Shown: positions 21,581 through 34,399 of the stretch, piece by piece | Layout: each line of letters starts with the position of its first letter | How positions within the stretch are numbered: position 1 is the first letter of the stretch | DNA from: Apricaphanius iberus | Taxonomy: Eukaryota; Chordata; Actinopteri; Cyprinodontiformes; Aphaniidae | NCBI GenBank assembly: GCA_028564705.1 | Contig: JAPXFQ010001965.1 | Location: forward strand, 905,541-969,540 | Length of the DNA: 64,000 nt | Reading direction: 5' to 3' | Translations under genes and position numbers: made by a program | The notes under the pieces: model-generated | Database searches by the model: none | The model's input: only the letters and a program-made list of their open reading frames with translations | Told to the model about the DNA's origin: nothing

Positions 21581-22829
21581 ACATATAATTTTATCATTGA
21601 CATTGCTAATGAACCTATATTGTATGTGTATGGTATTTTTTAAAACTTAACACTCCACTGAAGGTGTTTAGGTTCATGGTCCTGTTAAAGGGGAAACCTG
21701 CACCTTAGTCTCCAGTTCTCTTCCCATCAACCTGACCAGCTGGCTTGGCATTATGCTGCCACCAACATAATTCATGCAGTAGATATTGTGTTTAGTTGTG
21801 TTGAGTTCGTGGCCACACAAAGTCTTGTGCATGTAAGCCATGCAGTTAAGTTGGGATCTAGTCTTCCAGGAGTACTGCTGTTATATCTTTACTGTGGCTC
21901 CTATACCGCTTATGGACAGGAGAGAAATTATTTTAACTATTAAAAATTTTAACAATCCCGAAACTCCTGTATAAGGTTCTAAATTGTCTTGTGTTGTTGT
22001 TTTTTCTTCCACATGATGAATAGAACATTCCCCTATGAGATGTTCAAATCTTGGGATATCGTTTTAAAAACTACCTTCTTCACAACTTTATGTCTGGATA
22101 TTCTGCTGCTCTGTCTTTCCCCTAATGTTCCTTAACAAATCTCTGAGCTCTTCATAGAACAGATGTATTTTTACTTAAAATATTTTATACACAGGTGAAC
22201 TCTAGGTTATATTTGAAGAAACAAATTCTGCACTTAATGTTTTTTAGTAGTAAAATAGTAAAAGGGGATGTACATGTACATGCCAGTTTTTGCTCTGAAC
22301 CATGCACCGTTTAATTTCCACTTTACATGCATATCTTTGTTTTTTTTGCAAAAATCCTGGTAAAAGACATACATTTTAATTGCTGCTAATAGACAATGAA
22401 ATGCACTGAATCTTGATTATATTGTGTCGATTCACAGAAATCAAATTTAATCAATTATTGTATGTTTTTCGTCACTTTCGCTGGGTAAAGACCTCTTACC
22501 GCAGAGGCTGAAAGCTCATACACTTAGATCTGTAGTGCTACCTTACAGTAGCACCATTTGTTAAAACTAACTTGAACAAAATTAGGTTCTGCTGATTACA
22601 ATTCTGGAGCATCTGATTTTCCAGGTGAAAAACACATTAATTCTGTCTGATTAATGGATTTGGATCAATATTCTTAAAGTGTCACACAGGTTGAGGGATT
22701 GTTTTCGTAGCATTTACTTTTCCACAGCGAGGTTGAATCAAATATCCAACGCGTAAACCAGACTGAAATTATATTTAATACACCAACCAAAGAGACACAT
22801 TCTCATTTTTGTTCTCATTGTCTAAAGTT

Positions 22830-23830
22830 GAATCAGATCAAACTTCATCAGGTCTGTTAGAATTATTAGGAAGAATACCCCAGATATTTATTCAATAATG
22901 TCTTCAAAATAAGAGGTTTACATACTTTTCTTCAGTAGTAAGAAGAATTGTCTTGGTTTGTCACCATAGTGTTTTGGAATTTGAGCTCGTCGCTCCTGAC
23001 AGAACCGATGTAACTGTATCCACTTGAAAGACCCATTTGCTCTTGAACTCTAACTTCCTGGCTGATGTCTTTAGATGTTGCTTCACTATTTCCAAATGGT
23101 CTTCTTTCATCATGATACAATTTATTTTTGAAGTGCGGCAGATTCTCTGGCATCAAAATAGCCCTACAACATGATGATACCACCTACATACTTCGCAGTT
23201 GGGATGGTTTTCTCAGTCTTAGAAGGGTTATTTATTTTCTCCAACAGCTCAATTTTAGTTTCTTCAGATCACCAAACATGTCCATAAAACCAAAGGTTAT
23301 TATTTCTGTCTCCATTTACGTCCTGGAATCTGTTTTGTTCTTTGTTTCTCTCGGAGTGTTGGTTTCTTCCTTGTGTAATGGTCTTTCAGTCCATGAATCT
23401 ACAGGACACATTTCACTGTGGATAATGTAACTATCTTACCAAATTCAGACGGAATCTTCACAGGGTCTCTGCCTTTTGTTCTTGGGTCAATTTGTACATT
23501 TCGGATCAAAACATGTTTGGCTAAGGGACACAGAATTTCCTTTCTTAGTGGATTCATGGTTAGATAATCCCTTCATGTCTGTACTTGCAGATAATTGTTT
23601 AAGCAGATGAACATTCTGGATGAACCACATTTATGCGGCCTCACAGTTCTCTTACTGATGCCTTGGCTGATATCTTTTGACTTTCTCATCTTGTCAAACA
23701 AGAAAACAGTGTTTTCCTAGGTGTGGCCTTGGGATATATCTACAGGTGTGTCTACTAATGTGTCAAATAACCTACCAGAAGTTTCCAAAGCAATAACATT
23801 ATAATCTGGGGTTTTCCACATTATTTAAAG
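22830..23830 (-). pseudogene. Degenerate Tc1-like element, minus strand
   Basis: Read on the minus strand, MRKSKDISQGISKRTV lies near 23690 and a transposase-like block CATCCCAACTGCGAAGTATG near 23200. These match in order the N-terminal DNA-binding region and the catalytic region of salmonid/cyprinid-type Tc1 elements. The 3'-most part, TGTCAAATAACCTACCAGAAG at 23760 on the plus strand, fits the non-coding end of the same family. There are multiple stops. Confidence 0.75.
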
Positions 23831-23834
23831 AGAT

Positions 23835-25350
23835 CTTTATTAGTATGTATGTAAATGTCCAAATCTGAAGACACTGATGAATACATCTCTGAGATATTAT
23901 CTTTCTCCTTAATATGGAATTTTTTAAATTGAAAAAGTTTAGGTAAATCTGACTGACGAAACAAAATCAGTTTGGTCAGATTTAACTTCACGTAGCGAGG
24001 AAAAAACGTGTTTGTATTTTTAATAGGTGTATGAAAACTTCTGGTTTCATCTAATGTATAGAATGACAAGAAGGATTATGATTTAAGTAGCATAGATGCA
24101 AAATATGTATTGACCTAACATCAAAAAGTACAAAACGTGAAAATGTAAAATTGTGTTCCTTTTCCCAGGTCTAAAGGTGATGTGGAACCCTGATAAAGAT
24201 TAATTTCCATAAACCTTTGCGGGTCAGACTGATAAAGTTTTTTCATTCTATTCTTTACATTCATCATAAAAAAAGATAGAATTCAAACTGGGTATAAAAG
24301 GTTTTATAACTAGTAAATGTAAGGATTAAAAAACAAAAAAATAAAATAAAGTATGACCCTCTATCATGTCAAACTAATAGCCACAAAAAAAAAATATGGT
24401 GAAACAGTCATTTGCAACCACATATGCATTGAAATTAACAGAATATTTCTCATATCTGACCGTTTTGCTTTACCTATAACAGAAAAATCTGCAGGCCACC
24501 TTCATTTTGACAGATTCGTGTTCAAACGTCTGATCAAAACGCACAGACATTTTTGATTTAACACAGGGATTACAGGTAACAAAAACAAAAATCTTTTAAA
24601 TTCCAATGAGAGAAGCTGAGCATCATCTCAGACCTGAACACCATACTCCATGCATGTCACTAAATGGCAGCTGACAGCACGTTGAGGAGTTACTGAGGCT
24701 TTGGAGTGTATCGCTCCCAAGAAACCGATGTTGTGCCAACTACTGGTGCATGCTGCGGAATTTCTTCCACCTGAATTGATAGCTTTCCGGGCAGAAAACA
24801 GCCCATTCAGAGAGTCTTTCTGACTTCTGATTATTTCAGCTGGAAAAACTGTCCCTCATTTCAAAACTTTGGCTAAAGTAGCGCTTAATTCCAGTGTTGC
24901 AGTTGAGCACAGATTCAGCCTCCAGAACAACATCTAAACCACGATGAGAAGTCATCTGTCCCCAACAAAAATCTAAAACTTCATTACAGTACCCTCTGCA
25001 AGAATATCACTTGAGATATTTAATTATACACTAGCAGGTGCGTAATTTAGGTCCATGTGGAGCAGAACAAACTCTTAACCCATTGTAGGTTAACTTTTCC
25101 TATTTTCAATGCAATCATTTAATTTTAATTTTATATGTAGTTCTATGTTCAGCTTGTTCAGTCTGAGTATCATTCAAAATTATTAAATTAAGTTTTATTT
25201 ATTAAAATATATTATTGAATGTGTTATTTTAAAAAATGACTGATAAAAGCAGATTGTGACTGGATTTGTTTTACCCCAATAGTCAAAATGACAGACAACA
25301 CAAATGTCTGGTGAGCACACACACAAACACGCATGAATGTGGGTGTGTGT
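23835..25350. other. Non-coding interval, nothing recognised
   Basis: AT-rich intergenic or intronic DNA. No conserved reading frame or repeat terminus is seen; short CA/TG runs lie near 25315-25353. Confidence 0.5.
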
Positions 25351-25353
25351 GTA

Positions 25354-26661
25354 CAATACAGACCAAAAGTTTGGACACACCTTTTAATTCAATGAGTTTC
25401 CTTTATATTAATGATTACATTGTAGATTCTAAATTAAGGGCATCAAAGCTATGAATGAACACAGCATTTAAGGAATTACTGTATGTACTTAAACAAAAAG
25501 GGTGAAATAACTGAATGCATGTGTTATATTTTAGATTCCTCAAAGTAGCCCCCCTTTGTTCTGATTACTGCTTTGCATTCTCTTGAGCTTCAAGACGTAT
25601 TCACCCGAAATGGTTTCCCAACAGTCTTGAAGGAGTTCCCAGAGATGCTTAGTACTTGTTGGCCCTTTTTGGAGGCCAGGTTATTTCACAATTTTTGGAA
25701 AAGTACTACATAATTCCATATGTGTTCATTCATAGTTTTGATGCCTTCAGTCAGAATCTTACGGAAGCTTATTGCATTTACTTGAAAAAAAATAAAAGCT
25801 CTGTTTTTCTGAATTAATGAGATACGTTTTAAAAATAAAAATAAATACGGCTCTTATTTTCTGAATTAATTAGATACGGTTTAAAAATAAAAATAAATAC
25901 TGCTCTGATTTTCTGAATTAATTAGATACATTTTAACAATAAAAATAAACACTGCTCTGTTTTTCTGAATTAATTAGATACGTTTTAAAAAATAAATACC
26001 GCTTTGTTTTTCTGAATTAATGAGATAAGTTTTAAAAATAAAAATAAATACTGCTCTGTTTTTCTGAATAGATGAGATAAGTTTTAAAAATAAAAATAAA
26101 TACCGCTCTGTTTTTCTGAATTAATGAGAAGTTTTAAAAATTAATACTGCTCTGTCTTTCTGCCTGCACAAGATAAACTGTGTAGGCATTCCAGGGTATT
26201 GCCCTGCAATTGACTGGTGACATATTCATGGTGTACCCCACCTTACACTCAATGACCGCTGGAGATTGGCACCAGCCATGCAGCTGGTAGTATAGATAAT
26301 GCATGGATGTTGTATGCCTGTAGGTATTATTAGCTGTCTAAGTAAGAGGAACTCAAACATGTCCTGTTTCAATCATTCCATCAGAAAAAACAGAGCAGTG
26401 TTTATATTTTTATTATTAAAACTTATTAACTCAGAAAAAGAGTGGAATTTATTTTCATTTTTAAAACTTATCTCATTAATTGAGAAAAACAGCAGTATTT
26501 ATTTTTATTTTTAAAACTTATCTCATTAATTCAGAAAAACAGGAGCCTTTTTATTTTTTTCAAGTGAATGCAATAAGCTTCCGTAGAATCTACAATGTAG
26601 TCATGAAAATAAAGAAAACACACTGAATGAGAAGGTGTGTCCAAACTTTTGGCCTGTACTG
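25354..26661. mobile_element. Tc1-like element interrupted by a second transposon
   Basis: Terminal inverted repeats CAATACAGACCAAAAGTTTG at the left and CCAAACTTTTGGCCTGTACTG at the right, both flanked by TA as expected for Tc1/mariner. Between them are short Tc1 body pieces such as CAACAGTCTTGAAGGAGTTC and an 826-bp insertion (25760-26585). The transposase coding region is essentially gone. Confidence 0.85.
25760..26585. mobile_element. Fold-back element with minisatellite arms inside the Tc1 copy
   Basis: Termini TACGGAAGCTTATTGCATT are inverted, and the target sequence GAATCT is duplicated on both sides (25754-25759 and 26586-26591). The left arm holds about eight tandem units of roughly 52 bp, each containing GCTCTGTTTTTCTGAATTAA; the right arm holds three or four inverted units. 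The unique centre (about 26160-26390) carries a fish-repeat tail fragment. The superfamily is not assigned. Confidence 0.8.
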
Positions 26662-26670
26662 TATATGTAT

Positions 26671-26711
26671 ACACACACACACACACACGCACACGCACAA
26701 ACACACACACA
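26671..26711. repeat. (CA)n microsatellite
   Basis: ACACACAC run with GCAC interruptions immediately next to the right end of the Tc1 copy. Confidence 0.95.
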
Positions 26712-26999
26712 GACGTGTAGGTAAATGCTCAAATTTTTATTTTTTTTTCAATATACAAAGTGTAAAATGAGTATACAGGAATAATCTAAACCAAATCAAT
26801 ATTTGTCATTACTACTTTTTGCCATCAAACCAACATCAATTCTTACAGGTTCACATGCAAATTCAGGGATTTTGTAGGATTATAGTCAGATGTAAGATCA
26901 GCCAATTATATCAAACAGAATGCTAATTATCATCATCATTGTCACATGTAGGTTAAAACACGGTCATTAATTGAAACAGAAACAGCTATGAAGAAGGCT

Positions 27000-28030
27000 T
27001 AAAACTGGGTGACAAATAGCAAAATTCTGCTTCCAAGGTTAGTTTGCGGACAATAGTTTCATGTCATGGCAGGGTTGAGCACAGCAACAAGACAAAAGGA
27101 ATTTATAGTGCATCAGTAAGGTTTCTCCCAAAGACAAAGATTGCACACGCAATGGTCGGCAAAGAGCAAGGTACACCCGTTTGCTGTCTGGAGAAGTCTG
27201 GCCATAAGTTGTCTTTATGGAAGGGTAGCATCAAAAAAGGCCCCCCCTTCAACATGCAAGCAAGGTCAAGCAACTCAAGTATGCATGGAAACATAGGAAC
27301 TGGAGTGCAGAAAAAGGGGAGCAGGTGCTCTAGACTGATGAGTTAAAATTTGAAATCTTTGGCTGTTTGTTAGTCGAATGGCTGGAGAGCGATACAATGA
27401 GTGTCTCCAGGAAACCGCAAAGCATGATGATGGTTCCTTGAATGTTTGGGGAAGCATTTCTGCATATAGAGTTTAAGATTTGGTCATGATTAATGGTCTT
27501 CTCAATGAGAAATGCAGGCACATACTTATCCATTATCCAATAGCATCAGGGAAGTGAATGATTGACTCCAAATATATTCTTCAGCAGGACAACAACCCCA
27601 AACATACAGCCAAAGTCATTAAGAAGCATCTTTAGCATAAATAAAAATAAGTCCTGGAAGCCACGGTTTGACCCCCCACAGGGCCATGATCTCAGCATCA
27701 TGGAGTGTGTCTAGGATTACACGAAGACACGGAAGGATGTGAGGAAGTCTACAGCCAAAGAAAATCTGGGGTTAGTTCTCCAAGATGTTTGGAACAACTT
27801 AGCAGCCAAGTTCCTTCAAAAACTCTGTGGAAGTGTACCTAAAATAATTGATGGTGTTTTGAAGGCAAATGATGGTCACACCAAATATCGATTTGATTTA
27901 GATTTCTCTTTTGTTCATTGACTGCAATTTGTAGATTGATGAAAAGGATTTTCTATTTTTTAAGCATTCTTTGTTCATTTATTCACACCTGCCTAAAAGT
28001 TTTTGCACAATTATGTATATTTGTACCTTA
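27000..28030 (+). pseudogene. Degenerate Tc1-like transposase
   Basis: Translated fragments in order are a region with SVRFLPKTKIAH, then NVWGSIS, then LQQDNNPKHTAK around 27590, which is the D-containing catalytic box of Tc1 transposases, and finally VWNNLAAKFLQKLCGSVPKI at the C-terminus. Frame breaks and stops separate them. It is a different Tc1 lineage from the one at 25.4 kb. Confidence 0.8.
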
Positions 28031-28039
28031 AATTTTGGC

Positions 28040-29100
28040 TGCCAAGGTGTTTCCTGTCTGCTGTGACAACCCCTTCTTGATGGATGACACAATGAATTTC
28101 AATATCCAAAGGGAGATTTTGATTTTTGTGTGAATAGAAGCTGATAGTAGAAGGGCAAAAACCAAATTTGTCTTCATATGGTCAGAAACAAGTAAATAAA
28201 TAAAATAATTACTGCAATTTGGAAAGTTTCACAGCAGTGTATTAAATAGCTATTTTGTTGGCCGTAAAACCACTGCCATATCAGCCTTCTATCCTTTCAA
28301 CTAGCACATTTAGCAACTAAAACTGCTGTGGTCTTGTAATGTAGATTTGTTTACTAAATTAGCTGCTTGTATTTAAGTTTTTCTTTCCAGTAAGAAATAT
28401 ATCGGACATCTGCATTTGTCTGCTTTCTGTCCTCTAAACTCCAGTTGTTTATGGCAGATGGTATCTTGTGTTGAACCACGTTTTGTTTCAGGTTTGTTCC
28501 TGTTACAAGGGACTGGTTCCTATTCACTGTCATGCCATGCTCGCTCAGAATGAGGAATTGGTGCAAAGGCAATGACTCTGTGCTCGGCTGGACCTCTCTA
28601 GACACACATTTTTTCAATAATTTATAGTATTAACTAAATTTGGTAAATACTATATTTTAACTGAACTGTTTTTGACTGTATTTTAATTTCCAAAATTACA
28701 GGAAAGGCTTGCATTGGTTTCATTATGCGTTTCTATATAATTGAATGTGAATTATACCTTTTTATCTTGTGAAATGTCTTGAGGTGTGAACTGGAGCTAT
28801 ATACAAACATTAAATTGATATGACTAATTAATAATCATCATGTGGTCTAGTTCTCCTTTCTAAAAAATTATTTTGGTGATTCAGTCTTGCCTAATTTTGC
28901 TTTTTTTTATTCCATAAAGTTTCAATTTAGAAATTTTGAATTTTTATTTCCATGGTAGGTGTTATTGTGTTTAGCTATTAATATATATTGCCTCTAAATT
29001 CAATTTTTAGAGGACATTTACAAAACCGCGTCATACTGTTTTGTTTTTTTTGTTTTTAAATCAGACTTTAAGCTTTCTAAAAATGAGCATTATTTGATTT
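28040..29100. other. Non-coding interval, nothing recognised
   Basis: AT-rich DNA without recognisable genes or repeat ends. Confidence 0.5.
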
Positions 29101-29123
29101 GTGAGTGAGTGAGGCATCATAGA

Positions 29124-29137
29124 GCCCTCTGCTGGCC
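29124..29137 (-). promoter_or_regulatory. CTCF-like core
   Basis: GCCCTCTGCTGGCC on the plus strand is GGCCAGCAGAGGGC on the minus strand, a good match to the vertebrate CTCF consensus core (CCASYAGRKGGC). Confidence 0.45.
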
Positions 29138-29764
29138 AGTAACCCATTATACTTATGTTTCCTGACATTAGGCACAGCAAAATATACTGTCTGATGTAAA
29201 ATCCATCAAGTTAATTTCCTTGGAATTTACAGTCTAAGCCTTTAGGCAGTTCTTTTGAACTTCATCTTCATACAGCATGTTCTTGAGTTGTGGTGGGAGT
29301 CGATCGCACTCAGCATCATATCTTTACTGATACACATGTGGCCCAAGGCAAGCTGTTTTGCATTGCTTTAAGAGCCTGTCACTTCAAAACAATGCACTCG
29401 CTGACATTAGTTCCTGTCTCCAGATGTAATGTCATTAATCTTTTAATTTGACAGTTTATGTATTTCAACTCAAGACTGCAAACTGATTTTTATTTTTATT
29501 TTTTTTATTTTATTTTAGTAGAAGTGCTGCCAGTATACTGCTGTGACCTAGATCAAGCCATCATCCCAGGACTAGGAGTGGGCATTCAACCAAGCACCAA
29601 TCATCATATTCAGGTATGCTCAGAATGGGGTCACATCACTGACTGAGCTGTTTATAGCAATTTCTCAGATAGTACTATATGTTTAAATATTCTGGAATTA
29701 TGTATTGTCTAAGGAATGACACAAAATATCTCTTTTTTGTTCTTAAAAATAAGAGAACAAATAA

Positions 29765-29849
29765 AAAAAAGATGAAGCTTTGGCTATCATAAGGGCGCTT
29801 AAAGAGTTAACATCATTGTCCTTATGATGGGCAAAACTTCATCTTTTTT
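29765..29849. ncRNA. Hairpin of pre-miRNA size
   Basis: Left arm 29765-29794 and right arm 29820-29849 are inverted with 27 of 30 positions complementary, separated by a 25-nt loop. The stem core is GATGAAGCTTTGGCTATC. The poly-A/T outer ends argue for a small palindromic MITE as an equally good explanation. I do not recognise a known miRNA seed. Confidence 0.25.
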
Positions 29850-29859
29850 ATACATAGGC

Positions 29860-31500
29860 CGACATAAAAAAATAAAAATGTTGAAACTAAAGTAAGTTTT
29901 AAACAATGTAAAAAAAGATAAATGTCTGTAAAAATATTCCAAACCAATATTGCCAATGCCTGATGTAAAAGGTGTACTCTGATTCAGATTTCTTCTAACA
30001 ACCAACAGCTGAAAGTGCTCACCTGAGGAGATCTTCTCTTCTTCACTTTAGGGGTTTTCCTGGTTTCCTGATGAATTCCCTGTTGTGCCTACAACTTAAG
30101 CAGCAATGAGATTTTGAGGGTTTTTGACGATAAATGAAGTGTAACGACAGGTTTCTCCTACTCTAAATTAAAGGACTCTAAGCAAGCTAAACAAACACTC
30201 TAGACATGCACAACAAACACACAGAGGAGAAAGGATTTGAGATGAGAGTTCCGTGCCTCCTCCCAGGTGTGTGTGGGATGTTTCTTCTAGTTAAAGAACT
30301 TCAAACCATTTTGCATCATGGAATCCTATTAAATCAAGGACCTGTGCAAAACACAAACTCTAAAGAACATTTGATGGACTCAAAACATTGAAGTTTTTTA
30401 AAACTGTTTCTAGATATAAATCAACAACTTCTATGAATTTGCTTAAGCTAGCTTTTATGTTTCTATGAGCAGTCCTGAATAATTTATGCAGAACATTTAT
30501 ATAACACTGTAACACATTCAAATATTTATATCGCTATCATTGTATGTCTCTACTATTGCAACTTGTCTCAGATTAGGAAGAATCTGTGCACTTATTGTTT
30601 AATTGGACCGGCTGGGCTTTACAGGCGTCCTGCACAAAGCCTCGTTGATCACAGTGGGTGTCTGCATTGCAGGAGTAGGGGCTAACTTTAGCAAATCCTC
30701 TCAGTGTGTTCCTCAATGACGGCACATGTTGGACAGTCTGCAGAGAAGCTCACAGATGCAGAGCCTCACATGCGCACGTACTCCGAACACCCAACGTATC
30801 TACTGTGGCAGGTGAATTCTCACCTGGTACGTTGTGTACTACCGAGCACGTGTACTTATATGCATGGCTTAAACTTGGAAGTAAAGGATAGATTCTCCTT
30901 TTTTTCAATATATTCTATTTGTTGAGCAAATTGAATTCAACAGATTGCTGAATAAATATGATATTCATTTTTGAAATGCATGGAAAGTGAATTATATAGG
31001 TTCTTAAGTCAAATAGGAGAGCAAATTTGGCACAGAAAAGGCAGCTGATATTGCAGACTGAGTTTTTATTCTCCTTAGAAAATGTTTATCTCTAGACAGT
31101 GAGAGGTAAGAGGCCTGGGGCTGGCAAAGATGCAGTGACTTGTTAAGAGGGACTTCAGCTCTTAGAGAGCTTCTCTATAAGATCCAGACAAGCACTTGGT
31201 CCTTCTTTAACAAAAGATACACTGGGGTAGAATAGCTGACGGCAGATAGCTGCTGGGAAGATGGCTTTTTTGATTTCAAGACAGAGTCAGAGAAACAGAT
31301 ACAGCTCTCAGAGATTTTAAGAAAGAGAAATGCTGTATATAGTTTTTTTTCCTCCAATGGTGAAAGTGTCATCATTTAATATATATCTTAGGTGTTGTCC
31401 TGAAAAGAGCATGGACATACAGTATTAAACAACATTTGAAAAGATAAATATGACAAACACTATGCCAAAAAAATGGTTATGTATAGCAGCTGTTATTTAC
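29860..31500. other. Non-coding interval, nothing recognised
   Basis: No gene seen. 30600-30880 is richer in GC and CpG than its surroundings, but has no spliceable reading frame I can support. Confidence 0.4.
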
Positions 31501-31509
31501 AGTATTAGC

Positions 31510-31625
31510 AGGTGTGATGAACTGGCAACCTGCCAACGGTGTAACCTGCCTCTTGCCCGATGACTTCTGGAGATATGCACTAACCCCGACCCCTGGAAGG
31601 ATAGGCAAGTTTAGATAATAAATGA
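31510..31625 (+). repeat. 3' part of a common fish dispersed repeat
   Basis: GAACTGGCAACCTGCCAACG, GCCTCTTGCCCGATGACTTC and CCCCTGGAAGGATAGG follow the order found in the tail of the repeat whose head lies at 3.8 and 15.7 kb. The head is missing here. Confidence 0.6.
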
Positions 31626-31629
31626 ATGA

Positions 31630-33625
31630 CCTTAGCATGTTTGAGCACACTGATTTGGTTGTATCAGTACCCCTCTGACTTTTCTTCTATTTGGTTTTTA
31701 AGTGAGAGATTAACACAAGGTTATGTATGATTGTAAAAGAAAACGGAGCCTGATAAATGGTCGTAATTTGTTTTGTTTTCACATAATATCTGAAAATTAT
31801 GGCAGCGCCCTGCAGATGCCTTGACTTATATCTTAGCAGAAGTTGTTGATTAGATTCAGGTGTAGACCATATTAACATCAGAGTATGCTTTGAGCTAAAC
31901 CACACTGTTGCTCTGGGGGGAAGCTTGCGATTGTTGTCCTGCTTATAGATGGACCTCCTCCCCTGTCTGAAGCCTGTTTCAGTGTCTAACAGTTTTTTTT
32001 TTGTTTTTTTTTTGTTTAGAGGTGGGGGGGTGTAGGTCAGACTGATATTTAGCTCTATCCATCTTCTTATTGACCATGACAAACTTTTCCAAATAAGAAA
32101 ACAAATAGTCCCACACCATATAGATGATGTTCTAAGTTGGAGATGGTGTGTGTACTGTTTTCATTTTCCAACACCCATCAATTTTGAATGTGGGCAAAAA
32201 GGTTTTTATTTATGTTTCCTTTTAACACAGCACCTCATTTTACATTTGACCCGTCTCCCCTACATGACTTGTGATAAATTCAGGGGAATTATTTTGACAG
32301 CAACTGAACTATCTTCCCACTCTTTCATAGAGAATAGATAAGTAGAATACTGGACTATTGATTCCATTGCCAATAAATTATTCCATATAATCTCTGCAAC
32401 TCCTCTAGAAGTACCTTTGGCCTTGTGGCTACTTCTCTGAATAATGCTCTGGTTTCTAGTCATGCAAACCTTTCAATTCAACAAAGGTTTATCATATGAT
32501 GATGATGCATTTAACTGATAGATTGTCAATACTTGAAATATTATTCTTTAATCTAATCCTGCTTTAAATGTCTCCCCAGCTTTATCCCCGACATGTTCTG
32601 TTCCTTGGTCTTTGTTTGTTCACTAAAGTTCTCTAAAGCCTTCCCAAAACAGCTGGATTTATTCCGAGAAACATTACACTGACTCTATCTCATCTCACAG
32701 TATATTTTAACTAGGAGTAAAGGAATAAGAGGGGATGAAAACAAAATTAAAAACTACATTGTGTTGATCTATCACAAAATTCCATATAATATATAGAGGT
32801 TTGTGGTTGTAAAGAGGTGAAAATGTGTCTACACAGGGCATTGGTTTTAGAAAGATGCTGTCCTGATTACACGTTTGTACTACGTCCGTTTAGCTAATAT
32901 TAAAGTACATAAATGTATACTATTCACCAAGCATTTGTATCTCTGCCAAGGAATTCTTGTGGAAAAAGACAGGTGGCAAATTATTTATGTTTGGAATATC
33001 ACTGAGACATGGGATTTCAGGACTGGGCTAATAGCATGGTGTGTGTTGTCACCAATCACTGTGGTATGCGCACCGCCCTAAGTAAACACTCCCTTTGACA
33101 AAGGAGTAACATAACTACGCTAAAAGTGTTCTGCCAGGTTTTAGCTTGTTTGTTGACATCAGGTGTTTTGGTAAATTCCACATTGCAGTGTAAAACCGTT
33201 CGTATTTTCCACAGATGCAAGGGTCTTACATGATCATTAGACGTATACTTTAACATGAAATATACTGTCTGCAGCATGTCAGGAATTTGCATTAACTGAA
33301 CCTTCAAAATTCTGAAGTGGAATTATAATTAGTGAAATTATAAGTAGCAAAAAAAGAAGGATTTTGAAGTTGTGTAATAAAAAAAAGTATAATTTTTAGA
33401 TTCTCTATAAAATTCAAAGACAAAAGAATGTAAACAATCCTGTAGTTTTGAGACATATGCATTTGCTAGATCCTAAACATCATCTGGAACAGCCATTTTG
33501 CTCATATTTGGTCTCAACATAACACAAAGTATTTTACTTTCTATGATTACTTTCTATGATTATTTTTAGTTCATTTTAATAGCTACAAAGGACTGAAACA
33601 GTTTATTTTTTACTATATTAAGACA
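31630..33625. other. Non-coding interval, nothing recognised
   Basis: Open frames up to 131 codons exist on the minus strand (31687-32082), but without splice signals or recognisable domains. A T-rich tract lies at 31990-32020. Confidence 0.4.
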
Positions 33626-33630
33626 GGGTT

Positions 33631-33870
33631 AAGATTTACTTTCAACTAAAGTTGTGATATGTGTCTAAATGCCAACAGGCTTCATTTTGTACTCTTTAAA
33701 AGCTAACAAAAAAGATATAAAGTAAATAAAAAATAAAATAAATAAGATATAAAGATTTACGTTTAACTAAGGTTGTAAACTTTGTCTAAATTCCAACAGG
33801 CTTCATTTTGTACTCTTTAAAAGCAAACAAAAAAGATATAAAGTAAATAAAAAATAAGATAAATAGAGCA
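33631..33870. repeat. Tandem duplication, period about 121 bp
   Basis: A block starting AAGATTTACTTTCAACTAAAG at 33631 recurs from 33752, including GGCTTCATTTTGTACTC and the tail AAAAGATATAAAGTAAATAA. Two copies, with a handful of substitutions. Confidence 0.9.
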
Positions 33871-34088
33871 AATAAATAAAAAAAATAAAATATGTAAAGT
33901 CCTTTTAATAATTTGCAAGTTCAACTCTATCTTAGGTTTCTATTTAAAAGCTGGATAGATACCAGAAATTATGATAAGCTTTAACCTTCTGAAAATGATG
34001 AAATACCTACATATTTTCCACAGTATATGTATTTTTTGTATATAGACTCTCAATATATCTCCAGATATATGCTTGATACTCTCAACAA

Positions 34089-34349
34089 ATGGAAGAAGAA
34101 ATATTGGATAGATCTTCCCTTAGCAACTTAGAATTTCTTGACATGTTTTGTGCATTTTACCCTGAGGCGCTGAAGGCTTTTCAGTTCATAAATGGATGTC
34201 TGAGATTGCATCCCTATGACAACGTTCACATGAGCAGGATGAAGGAGCTGCTTGTCTTTGTCTGCCACACACTGAGCTGCCTACAGTCCTCTGTGCTGTA
34301 CAAGCAGGGCCTCACTGCAGGCTGGGAACCAGTATGTGGACCCCTCTGA
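34089..34349 (+). other. Unassigned open frame in a GC-richer patch
   Basis: An 86-codon frame begins MEEEILDRSS and ends in GWEPVCGPL. Surrounding DNA (34140-34400) is GC-richer than its neighbours and the reverse strand is also open over part of it. No family is recognised and neither edge has a convincing splice site, so it may be chance or a decayed gene fragment. A CTCF-like core follows at once. Confidence 0.15.
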
Positions 34350-34350
34350 G

Positions 34351-34362
34351 GCCCCCTGCTGG
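34351..34362 (-). promoter_or_regulatory. CTCF-like core
   Basis: GCCCCCTGCTGG on the plus strand reads CCAGCAGGGGGC on the minus strand, an exact match to the central CTCF consensus. Confidence 0.5.
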
Positions 34363-34399
34363 TACAACACGGTGCCTCCACAAGACTCGTGGGTGCTTG

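Noticed and set aside
25785..26565. Regularly repeated units resembling a CRISPR array
   Set aside because: Adjacent tandem units without unique spacers, mirrored on the other arm, inside a eukaryotic transposon; a minisatellite.
31687..32082. A 131-codon minus-strand frame
   Set aside because: No conserved motif found; part of it is a poly-lysine run from a T-rich tract. Possibly repeat-derived.
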